Shown here piece by piece: positions 1 through 6,508 of a DNA stretch of 64,000 nt. This DNA is from Armatimonadota bacterium (GTDB taxonomy: Bacteria > Armatimonadota > Fimbriimonadia > Fimbriimonadales > Fimbriimonadaceae): NCBI GenBank assembly GCA_017303935.1, contig JAFLBD010000001.1, positions 868,001 to 932,000 of the forward strand. Direction: 5' to 3'. The notes beneath the pieces are model-generated. The model was not told the origin of the DNA, did not search any database, and was given only the letters and a program-made list of their open reading frames with translations. Each line of letters begins with the position of its first letter. Position 1 is the first letter of the stretch. The translations under genes were made by a program, and so were the position numbers.

Positions 1-97
1 ACTTCTTCGCCACCACATCACCCCAAAGCTTCGTTCCGGCTTTGAGCTCCAGAAAAGCCTTCTCCAGCTTCTTGTTGGCAAACCGGATCGTAATCAA
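1..97 (-). CDS. HigB/RelE-like toxin, N-terminal part, runs off the window
   Basis: Thirty-two codons are visible before the left edge. The peptide begins (TTG start at 97) with ITIRFANKKLEKAF and continues LELKAGTKLWGDVVAKK. An opening of the type 'IRFANKKLEKA' followed by a short helix is typical of the HigB/RelE-superfamily toxins, ribosome-dependent mRNA interferases normally co-transcribed with a HigA-type HTH antitoxin. The antitoxin would lie beyond the left edge. TTG is chosen because the only upstream ATG is followed at once by a stop and because a promoter-like TATAAT sits 12 nt upstream. The catalytic C-terminal half is not visible, so the family call rests on the N-terminus only. 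Confidence 0.55.
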   Translation of the reverse strand, partial: MITIRFANKKLEKAFLELKAGTKLWGDVVAKK

Positions 98-108
98 GAG
101 GTCATCCC

Positions 109-137
109 ATTATACACCTTCACCCTAAGGGTGAAAA
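109..137 (-). promoter_or_regulatory. Promoter and palindromic operator candidate for the toxin gene
   Basis: On the minus strand a TTTTCA box (132-137), a 17-nt spacer and a perfect TATAAT (109-114) precede the toxin start. The spacer holds the palindrome TTCACCCTAAGGGTGAA (119-135). A palindrome between -35 and -10 suits autorepression by the antitoxin, as is common for higBA-type operons. Regulation is inferred. Confidence 0.55.
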
Positions 138-200
138 GGCTATCGCGTGCCAGTTCGGTGCGGCAGCTAACCGTCCGCGGCTTTGGAGGCGGGTTAGAGT

Positions 201-227
201 TCTGCTTCGCAGACCCACTCAGTGGGT
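201..227. repeat. Two adjacent short hairpins between the small proline-rich genes and the toxin gene
   Basis: TCTGCTTCGCAGA (201-213) and ACCCACTCAGTGGGT (213-227) are abutting inverted repeats in the gap after the last gene of the hsd-associated run. They could end that transcript (minus strand) but no T-tract follows, so a terminator is not certain. Nothing else recognisable lies between 140 and 298. Confidence 0.35.
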
Positions 228-298
228 AATTTGGTGGCTCGTGCCTCCTATGCTTTCGCCTAAAACGCCGGATATGATTTCATACTCTTTGTGGTTGC

Positions 299-433
299 TT
301 ATTTCTTTCTCTCGGGAGGGGGCGGCGGATGTGGAGGAGGCGGAGTAACCGGGCGTGAGGGCGCGGGGCCTGTAGATTCGCGGTTTGGGCCGGGGCTTTG
401 ACCAGTCCGAACGTTCGGCTTATCCTTGCTCAT
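299..433 (-). CDS. Small proline-rich protein, 44 aa, RPVTPPPP tail
   Basis: A 44-codon gene. The product starts MSKDKPNVRT and ends with SRPVTPPPP, H, a run of five prolines and ERKK. Its ATG overlaps the stop of the upstream 52-aa gene (ATGA), so translation is probably coupled. It looks like a tandem copy of that neighbour: both begin MSK followed by charged residues, have a short Gly/Ser/Pro linker and end with RPVTPPPP plus a basic tail. There is no signal peptide or membrane segment. Function unknown. The tail also matches the C-terminus of the 3-TM protein two genes upstream, suggesting a common binding partner (inference). Proline-rich ORFs can be spurious, but the coupling and repeated motif argue for a real gene. 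Confidence 0.5.
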   Translation of the reverse strand: MSKDKPNVRTGQSPGPNRESTGPAPSRPVTPPPPHPPPPPERKK

Positions 434-588
434 TTCTTGCTGCCTCTATTGTTGCCGCTGTTGGGAGGAGGTGGAGGAGGAGTCACCGGACGGCTCGGAG
501 CTGAGTTCGTTGCTCCCGGTTGACCGGCGCCGGAGGGCGTTATAGGCCTTGATTGGGCTCCAGCTAAGTCCTGATCACTTTTGCTCAT
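430..588 (-). CDS. Small proline-rich protein, 52 aa, RPVTPPPPPP tail
   Basis: The product begins MSKSDQDLAGAQ, carries SRPITP early and SRPVTPPPPPP near the end, and finishes NSGNNRGSKK. The start at 588 is chosen because AAGGAG lies 8 nt upstream; a longer open frame (to 711) has no such site and an unrelated arginine-rich extension. The gene is 153 bp below the 3-TM gene and overlaps the next small gene by 4 nt. It is hydrophilic and probably disordered. No known family is recognised. Sharing of the RPVTPPP element with both neighbours is the main evidence that it is translated. Confidence 0.55.
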   Translation of the reverse strand: MSKSDQDLAGAQSRPITPSGAGQPGATNSAPSRPVTPPPPPPNSGNNRGSKK

Positions 589-741
589 TGCTGTTCGCTC
601 CTTGACCGTCAGTCCTCTGGATAGTTGAAGTTGCCTGGGCCGCGTCGCTTGGCGGCGTGACTGGACGGTCAGACGCCCCAATGTTTCTTGTGATCTCCGG
701 CAAATTAACATGTTTAGCGGGCTTGTCGTCGCTTGTCGCCA

Positions 742-1494
742 TTACTGCTTCTTGTCTCCCGAGTTGTCTTGCGTAGACGAGTTTCCGCTTGCGGGTTGTG
801 AAGGCGGTGGGGTCACCGGACGGTTGCTTGAGCCAAAGCTTCTAGTGGTATCCGGGGTTCCCGAGGTCGTGTTTGTCGTTGGTTGGTCGTCGCTCACATT
901 TGCTCCTTTAGTGGGGTTAGTGGCAGTAGGGATAAGTTGCATCAAGGCAACCCCGAGGGTCAATACCCCTAGCAAAATAAGGACGATGCTTGCGGGGTTT
1001 AGGAATCGATCAAGCCACAAGTTGTATTTATTGCCACGATCATTGAGTCTCCTTGCTTCCCACATGTTGCGTCGGTCATCGTCTAGCAAGTTGGTAGCTC
1101 TCTGAAATGAGAGGTTTGCAACGTAAACGGCGGTCAACGAAAAGATCAGCGCGAAGGTCAAAAGACTCCAAGACACAAACACCCAGAATAGGGCCTCTTT
1201 CGTGGCGCGGGGGAGCAATTCTTTCAAGAGAGTCGCGGAGACAGCAATCGCGCCACCCGCAATGTACGTTCGCGACTTGTCAAAGAGGTCGCCAAGCTCG
1301 TTTCGTCGCTTGACAAGGGCGGAACGCTCTTCAATGTAGATTTTCTCGTCGGCGAGGGCGTTTGCGTCAGGAACGTGCGAAGTGGGATGTTCTACCCCGG
1401 CTTCTGAATGCTCAGGGGGTGCTGCTACAACCTTGGCTGCAGCCGCCTCTACACCTTGAGGTTTGGCTTCTTCAGCTTTCGTCTTTCTACGCAT
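742..1494 (-). CDS. Membrane protein with three TM segments and RPVTPPP tail, downstream of hsdS
   Basis: 250 aa. A charged, alanine-rich N-terminus (about 1-65) precedes three hydrophobic stretches: around YIAGGAIAVSATLL (~80), ALFWVFVSWSLLTFALIF (~105-125) and ASIVLILLGVLTLGVALMQL (~170-190). The C-terminus is a Ser/Thr/Asn/Pro-rich tail with NRPVTPPP and ends SGDKKQ. The ATG at 1494 overlaps the hsdS stop by 8 nt, so it is coupled to hsdS; the longer frame upstream would lie entirely inside hsdS. The element 'ELGDLFDKSRTYIAGGAI' resembles, from memory, a family of small TM proteins with an FDK-x-LTLSGGA motif seen near restriction genes; this was not checked. It may anchor or act as a membrane effector for the locus, but no activity can be assigned. 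Confidence 0.7.
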   Translation of the reverse strand: MRRKTKAEEAKPQGVEAAAAKVVAAPPEHSEAGVEHPTSHVPDANALADEKIYIEERSALVKRRNELGDLFDKSRTYIAGGAIAVSATLLKELLPRATKEALFWVFVSWSLLTFALIFSLTAVYVANLSFQRATNLLDDDRRNMWEARRLNDRGNKYNLWLDRFLNPASIVLILLGVLTLGVALMQLIPTATNPTKGANVSDDQPTTNTTSGTPDTTRSFGSSNRPVTPPPSQPASGNSSTQDNSGDKKQ

Positions 1495-2686
1495 TTTCGG
1501 CCCCTGCGCATAGCGATCCTGACAGAAGACGCGGTAGCAAGTAGTCTCTTGTCTCTGCCAAAGTGCTAGATTCCCGTTCATTGGCGGCGATTTGAAGGTC
1601 AATAGCCCCCACGAGGTGGTTGAAAGCAAGAGCAACTTCGAGCGAAGGAGTAACGAATGGAAGCCCGACGAACCCTTGCTTCGTTATCGAACCGAACACC
1701 GTTCCAGACTCTTCGAATACCTTGAACTGGTCTGAAAGCTCACCCATGGCATAGTAGGTCAGCGACATTGAGCCACTAAGATGTCGAATCGCGGCTAGTC
1801 CTCGACCGATGCAACATCGTTCGTTGGCGACGTTGAGAGCTCCGACGGGAGCCCTCACGCTTACCAGGGTGTCACCCTCTTCGGCAAAGCGAGTTGGAGC
1901 GGTGCAGGATAGCCGCCGCTCGGGGAATCTCCATCCGTAGTCAGTCTTTCCTTGATAGAACGGGATTCCCTCGCCTGAGGAGTTGTAGCTCTCCCCAGGA
2001 GGGGATTGCCCCATGGTCAGCCTAAACTCTTTACCCACCGTCGAAGCCTTCCAACCCTGCGGGATTTGGCCGAGTTCGGAGTCTTGGAAGGAGTCGGGGA
2101 ACAGGGCGGCGATTTCGGGGGAGAGGCCGAGTTCGGCGGTGGGGTCGCCGCCGCGAGCTTTGATGCGGACCGGGTCGAAGTCGACAAACCACGACCGGAA
2201 AATCGCCCGCGCCATCGCCTCCAACGTCTCATTCATCCGCCGATTCAGCTCAATCTTGTCGTCGAGCGACCCAAGGACATTGGCTATGCTGTCTTGAACA
2301 TCCGCCGAAGGCACTAGCAACGGGACGTCTCGGACGGCAGCCCTGGTTGTCGAGGGAATCGGTGATCCATCGTCGATTTCGCCGAGTTTGCTCGCAATGG
2401 CCGCATAGTACAGCCATCGAAAGTTTAGACTGGACTTCGGCTCAAGGTAGTAAGCCGTATCAATAACCCAGAATGGCTCTTTTGAGAAATGGACTCCCCG
2501 ATACGCTCCTTTTCGTCCAAGGATTACGCCAGGACCTTCCGTTAAGCTGTCGCCTGTCCAGCCGACAGGTCCATTCGTACCGAAAACTCGATAGGGGCCG
2601 GAATCAGTGTCGTACCCTCGAATCGCCTTTCCATACTTGAGTTCAACTTCTTCACCCCAAGTCGAGACACGAAACTTCACCTTCAA
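1487..2686 (-). CDS. hsdS: Type I restriction-modification specificity subunit HsdS
   Basis: 399 aa with the classical two-repeat layout. The first target-recognition domain spans about 1-130 and ends in a conserved helix containing SIANVLGSLDDKIELNRRMN. A spacer with AIFRSWFVDFDPVR follows, then a second recognition domain (about 210-340) introduced by LGQIPQGW, and a last helix with DLQIAANERESSTLAETRD. HsdS supplies DNA target recognition to the HsdM2S methyltransferase. The start is TTG (2686), overlapping the stop of the upstream 53-aa gene as TTGA; an internal GTG two codons on is the alternative. hsdM lies 3.8 kb upstream on the same strand with four genes inserted between, and no hsdR is found nearby. 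Family call is firm; recognition sequence cannot be read. Confidence 0.93.
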   Translation of the reverse strand: MKVKFRVSTWGEEVELKYGKAIRGYDTDSGPYRVFGTNGPVGWTGDSLTEGPGVILGRKGAYRGVHFSKEPFWVIDTAYYLEPKSSLNFRWLYYAAIASKLGEIDDGSPIPSTTRAAVRDVPLLVPSADVQDSIANVLGSLDDKIELNRRMNETLEAMARAIFRSWFVDFDPVRIKARGGDPTAELGLSPEIAALFPDSFQDSELGQIPQGWKASTVGKEFRLTMGQSPPGESYNSSGEGIPFYQGKTDYGWRFPERRLSCTAPTRFAEEGDTLVSVRAPVGALNVANERCCIGRGLAAIRHLSGSMSLTYYAMGELSDQFKVFEESGTVFGSITKQGFVGLPFVTPSLEVALAFNHLVGAIDLQIAANERESSTLAETRDYLLPRLLSGSLCAGAENA

Positions 2687-2844
2687 GACTTGCCTCCAGC
2701 CAATAGACCACCTGGGTTCCAGACCATCCCGGCAAGGCTTCGGTGAAGCTCGTACCGTTCGTCAAGATCGGCCTTGACGAATTGCTCGTTCGCGTTGATT
2801 GGAAGCGGGCTTTCGCTCCGAGATTCCAAGGAAGGCGTTTTCAC
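2683..2844 (-). CDS. 53-aa copy of the C-terminal tail of the DUF262 nuclease
   Basis: This short frame starts at a GTG overlapping the previous stop (GTGA) and stops overlapping the hsdS TTG start (TTGA). Residues 10-46 read SESPLPINANEQFVKADLDER, YELHRSLAGMVWNP and so on, clearly related to the end of the neighbouring DUF262 protein (SESGLPFHANEQFGKTDLDE, RYELYRSLAEMVWNP). DNA similarity is also plain between 2700-2825 and 3675-3810. It is either the remnant of a second nuclease gene deleted except for its tail, or a deliberate small protein that imitates the tail. Retention of the frame and of coupling on both sides favours translation. Confidence 0.6.
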   Translation of the reverse strand: MKTPSLESRSESPLPINANEQFVKADLDERYELHRSLAGMVWNPGGLLAGGKS

Positions 2845-3662
2845 GAACCGCTCTCCTCTCGGTCACCTTGAACTCTAAACTCTCTTGTCCTTTTGATGGC
2901 CTCACCGGTAGAAAGATCATCCGTCGCCCCGTCTGGTTGGCCCATTAGATCATTTACTGTAGGCTGATCCTCCCCAGATCCGAGGTCTGCTTCGACCACG
3001 GCCCTTAGTTTTGCCATCTGGGTCGAAAAAAGCAGGCTCTCGTACGGAGATGCTGGCACCCTTCGAAGCAGCTTGTTTTGCTTCATTCTTAGCCAATTGT
3101 GAAATCTGGTCCGAGTAGAGAGAGAATGGTAGCGATTCATTTCTGTTAGGTCATTGATTCCAAGGGTATTCCTGATCTCTTTTGCCAGCATATCTAGGGG
3201 TTGGTTCGCTTGGTGCATTACGGTTTGCCAAGCAACATCTGGGCCGACGGTGTCTATAAGGTTCATCGCCATTACTGGTAGTGCGGCCATGGCAAGCTGA
3301 TATTCTGCGGCCGCCTTTATGACGGCATCTGGAGCCACGAGCGAGAACATGAACTCTTGAACCGGTGCAATGTACTCAGGGACCAGAAAAGACTGAAACA
3401 GCTCTTGTCGTAATGCTTCTCTCTCGTGTGTTTCGGCTTCCTTGATTTCGGCATATAGATAAATCACTTTATAGAGATGATCATTGAAGCCTCTCGTACT
3501 AAGGACAATATCCTTGAAGCGTGAATTCAATTCTTGTAGCTGCAATTCGTTAAGCTGTTGCTGGAAAGGGAGCCGCCTGTTGAGCAGCAGCGTCGCAAGG
3601 CCCGTTGCCGCTCCAACCAATGCAGGAAGCCCCCAAGCCTTGAAGATTTCTTCCCAATTCAA
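2841..3662 (-). CDS. Membrane-anchored protein of unknown function in the hsd/DUF262 locus
   Basis: 273 aa. One hydrophobic segment lies at the N-terminus (ALVGAATGLATLLLN, about 14-28), then a mostly helical, charged domain with many Glu/Gln/Leu residues (QQQLNELQLQELNSRFKD) and a polar C-terminus with NDLMGQPDGATDD. The predicted topology is a single N-terminal anchor with a cytosolic helical body. ATG at 3662 overlaps the stop of the DUF262 gene (ATGA), so the two are probably made in a fixed ratio. No known domain is recognised. Its position suggests a partner or regulator of the nuclease (inference). Confidence 0.65.
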   Translation of the reverse strand: MNWEEIFKAWGLPALVGAATGLATLLLNRRLPFQQQLNELQLQELNSRFKDIVLSTRGFNDHLYKVIYLYAEIKEAETHEREALRQELFQSFLVPEYIAPVQEFMFSLVAPDAVIKAAAEYQLAMAALPVMAMNLIDTVGPDVAWQTVMHQANQPLDMLAKEIRNTLGINDLTEMNRYHSLSTRTRFHNWLRMKQNKLLRRVPASPYESLLFSTQMAKLRAVVEADLGSGEDQPTVNDLMGQPDGATDDLSTGEAIKRTREFRVQGDREESGS

Positions 3663-5548
3663 AGCAGCTCACCTTCTCGTAGGAGTGAAGCGGGATTCCA
3701 GACCATCTCGGCGAGGCTTCGGTAAAGCTCGTACCGCTCGTCAAGGTCGGTTTTGCCGAATTGTTCGTTGGCATGAAACGGTAGCCCGCTCTCAGAGATG
3801 AACCGCAAGAACCCGGGGTTGTTTTGGTAGGCGAGGGGAGCCATTGATCCCGCGAGCAGGTTTTGGCCGAAATAGTGATCCCGCTTTTGCTCGAACGGGA
3901 GGGCTCCATAGCTCGCGTTGAAGCTCTTCGGGAGGAGGAGCAGGCCGCCAAACCGGTTTCGATGCCGTCGGAACTCATCTGGATTCGGGAACTCATCGGC
4001 GTGTCGCTCCGGCTTGTTCGCCCAGATGTGCTCGACCTCGTACCGCTTCTTGGAATCCTCCGACATGTACTCCTCGTAGCGAGAGGGCATGCCGCTTTGG
4101 AGCTCGATGTATTCCGTTATCCGGGCGAGGAGGCAGTGGAGCTGCTTGCGGTTTCCCTGGTGGACGGCCAAGCCGATACCGGCCTCGTGCATGTAGCTGA
4201 CGTTGAGGAAGTTCTCGGGTTCTTGTTGGAGCTTGTCAAAGAGAACCTGAGCGAGGGGCCCAGGATCGAGACCCCGGATGTCCTTTACAAGATTGAACAT
4301 CGCATAGAGCATCGGTGAGTACTCGGTTGCCCGGTAATTCCAGATGCGCCACGCGAGAAGGATGTTGATGAACTGACTCACGAGCCGGAACTTGCGGAGA
4401 ACGACCTCCTCCGAGTCGGTCGACCTGAGAGGAGCCAAAAGGACCAGCGTCTGGAGGGTGAAGCGGTGATGGGCGTTGTAGCGGATGTGCTCCAAGCCCT
4501 CCGTCCTGGTTCGGGAGGCCAAGACGATGCGCTGGTATTGGCGGGCGAAGAAGTCGAAGTCCCGGTTGATGAACTGGAAGTAGTCGTCCGAAGCCTTTAG
4601 CCCCACGTGGTCGGCTTCGTCGCGGAGCCATCGGTGAAACTCTGTTCCGATGCGGTCGAAGTCCTCGTTCTTGGCCCCTTTCCTTCGCTCGCGAATCTTG
4701 GTCGAGTACTGACTCCGGAGCCACGATTTGAAGAAGTCGGCTTCGAGCTTGTTCGAGAAATCGGTATCGGCGTTGCGGTCGAGCTCTTGGATTTCGCGGA
4801 CGCGGAGCTTCCACCGGTCAGAGGCGGCCTCCCGCTTCTGGGAATCCTGGATGTTGGCAAGGAGGTAGCCCTTTAGCATGTCGGACGGCGTGAGGGAGAG
4901 CCCCCTGTCGTTCATGGTCTCGAAGATGGTGTAGGCGTCGTCGTCCGAGTAGGCGGTGATCTCGACGAGGTGGACGTTATCCGCGACCCAGTCGATGAAG
5001 AGAGGCAGGGAGTCACCCTTCAGCTCGCCGGGAAAATACTCCTCGATGTCGGCGTAGCGTTGGACAATGTTCCGTACCGATTCCGAGCGGTCAGTCGCGT
5101 CGAACGGCTCGCCTTTGTAGAGGGCCTCGAAAGCGGGAACTCGCTCGCTGTCCTTCCCTCCGTCGAGGTTAAAGGCGATGTCGCCGTACTGCTCACTGAC
5201 TATGAGATCCTGAATCTTCGCCTTCTTCTCGTGGTCCACCTGAAGGTTGTTGAGATAGATCAGGAGGATCGTGAGACTCGTTATTCGCTGTTGACCATCG
5301 ACAATGAACTTGAGCCCGCCTTTGTCGCTGATGATCACCGAGCCGAGGAAGTAGTGGCCGTAATCGCGAACCTTACTCCAAGGGTCGCCCGCGCGGTGGT
5401 CGTCAAGGAAACGATCCGAGAGGTCGTCTATGAGCTCCTGAATCTGCTTCTCTTGCCACTTGTACTCCCGCTGGTAGTAGTCGATGGAGTAGCGTTTGTC
5501 CTTGAGGAGCTCACGGACGGTTTGGGCTTTGCCGAGGATTTCTTTCAT
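3659..5548 (-). CDS. DUF262/DUF1524 (GmrSD-like) nuclease
   Basis: 629 aa. The N-terminal DUF262 domain (ParB-like fold) has IDYYQREYKW at about 20 and the hallmark IVDGQQRITSLTIL at about 82, used for NTP binding or hydrolysis in the GmrS half of GmrSD and in related systems. The C-terminal DUF1524 HNH domain shows YEVEHIWANK (about 504) followed by RHRNRFGGLLLLPKSFNASY, i.e. the conserved His and Asn of an HNH nuclease. Known relatives cut modified phage DNA. ATG at 5548 is chosen because the family opening (KEILGKAQTVRELL) begins there; extension to 5656 would overlap the previous gene. It sits inside a type I modification operon that lacks hsdR, so it could provide the cleavage function (inference). 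Confidence 0.88.
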   Translation of the reverse strand: MKEILGKAQTVRELLKDKRYSIDYYQREYKWQEKQIQELIDDLSDRFLDDHRAGDPWSKVRDYGHYFLGSVIISDKGGLKFIVDGQQRITSLTILLIYLNNLQVDHEKKAKIQDLIVSEQYGDIAFNLDGGKDSERVPAFEALYKGEPFDATDRSESVRNIVQRYADIEEYFPGELKGDSLPLFIDWVADNVHLVEITAYSDDDAYTIFETMNDRGLSLTPSDMLKGYLLANIQDSQKREAASDRWKLRVREIQELDRNADTDFSNKLEADFFKSWLRSQYSTKIRERRKGAKNEDFDRIGTEFHRWLRDEADHVGLKASDDYFQFINRDFDFFARQYQRIVLASRTRTEGLEHIRYNAHHRFTLQTLVLLAPLRSTDSEEVVLRKFRLVSQFINILLAWRIWNYRATEYSPMLYAMFNLVKDIRGLDPGPLAQVLFDKLQQEPENFLNVSYMHEAGIGLAVHQGNRKQLHCLLARITEYIELQSGMPSRYEEYMSEDSKKRYEVEHIWANKPERHADEFPNPDEFRRHRNRFGGLLLLPKSFNASYGALPFEQKRDHYFGQNLLAGSMAPLAYQNNPGFLRFISESGLPFHANEQFGKTDLDERYELYRSLAEMVWNPASLLREGELL

Positions 5549-5585
5549 CAGTGTTTGAGTCTCCACATAGCTGACGCCATTGAAT

Positions 5586-6485
5586 TCAATTCTGCCCGTT
5601 GAACACTGCTGACTGGTTCTCAGTCTTAGAGGCAGATATCCGCTCCAATTCTTCATCGCGTTCTACCCTCCACGAGCTAACAACTATGAAGTTACTAATT
5701 AGAACCATCGATGTAAGCAAATTCAGGAGCCAGGTTGCGAAATTTGTCTTGAGGGCAAGAACGAGAATAATTATTAGAGCAAGCTGTTGAACTGCGATTC
5801 GAGGAAGATGTGGCCGCTCTAAGTAAAAATTCCAGATTGGCTTTCGGCGTTCAATGCAGTACTTTGATTCAGGATCTGAAACATCTGGCACAAAGACAGG
5901 GTCTTTGAGAAGTTGTCCAACATTCGCAATCGTCAGGGTGTTTCCAACAAAATCCTGTACGTTGATGAAGATGCAAATAGTCAAGTAAAGCCAAAGTAAT
6001 CCTGAACTTGCAGCTAGCACAGCGAATCCGAAATACAGGGCGAATGCAGTTAGGACAATTGTTTTCCCTCCGATGACCGCATTGAGTCTAGTCGGAAAAT
6101 TGACATGTGAGAAGCAGCTTACGATAAGCTCTTTTTCTCGCGCTGCAGACGAGCTGTATCTGTGGTACCAAAGACCGGAAACGAAGGCGAGAAGGAGCCC
6201 CGACCATTGCTCCGCGAAAACTTTTGACAGCCATTGATAGAACACTGGGTCTGCAAGCAAGGCGGTTCCCTTGGAGTTGACCCTCCTACCAGCGAGTTCA
6301 CTTAAATAGCCCAGCATGTTGAGGCTTGGAAAACTAATTCCAACAAGTCCTAGAAAAGTCATAAATCGCTGCGGTGCTTTCAGGCTAAATTCCAGGAGAT
6401 CCTGGATGTTGGAGAACCCCTTGCTTTGAAGATTGAGCCATTCTTTCTTTCCCAGCTTCAGACATCTGCTTACAAGTTTTTTCAT
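5586..6485 (-). CDS. Polytopic membrane protein of the hsd locus
   Basis: 299 aa from the ATG at 6485, which has GGAGGAA 5 nt upstream; a longer frame begins at 6518 inside hsdM. Hydrophobic stretches occur around FMTFLGLVGISFPSLNMLGYL, IVLTAFALYFGFAVLAAS, LLWLYLTICIFINV, LALIIILVLALKT and LLNLLTSMVLISNFIVV, giving four to five TM helices. The amphipathic N-terminus is lysine-rich (MKKLVSRCLKLGKKEW) and the C-terminus has a charged helix (WRVERDEELERI). Unrecognised family. It lies 23 nt after hsdM and 37 nt before the nuclease gene. Membrane proteins between hsdM and hsdS are not part of standard type I systems, which makes this locus atypical. Confidence 0.65.
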   Translation of the reverse strand: MKKLVSRCLKLGKKEWLNLQSKGFSNIQDLLEFSLKAPQRFMTFLGLVGISFPSLNMLGYLSELAGRRVNSKGTALLADPVFYQWLSKVFAEQWSGLLLAFVSGLWYHRYSSSAAREKELIVSCFSHVNFPTRLNAVIGGKTIVLTAFALYFGFAVLAASSGLLWLYLTICIFINVQDFVGNTLTIANVGQLLKDPVFVPDVSDPESKYCIERRKPIWNFYLERPHLPRIAVQQLALIIILVLALKTNFATWLLNLLTSMVLISNFIVVSSWRVERDEELERISASKTENQSAVFNGQN

Positions 6486-6508
6486 GAGTTCCTCCCACCT
6501 GAATCCAT

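Noticed and set aside
430-711. 93-codon version of the proline-rich gene
   Set aside because: The extra 41 residues are arginine-rich without support, while the ATG at 588 has AAGGAG at the proper distance and matches the start of its tandem copy.
4970-5602. 210-codon plus frame opposite the DUF262 gene
   Set aside because: Antisense shadow; leucine/valine-rich composition follows from codon complement of the real gene.
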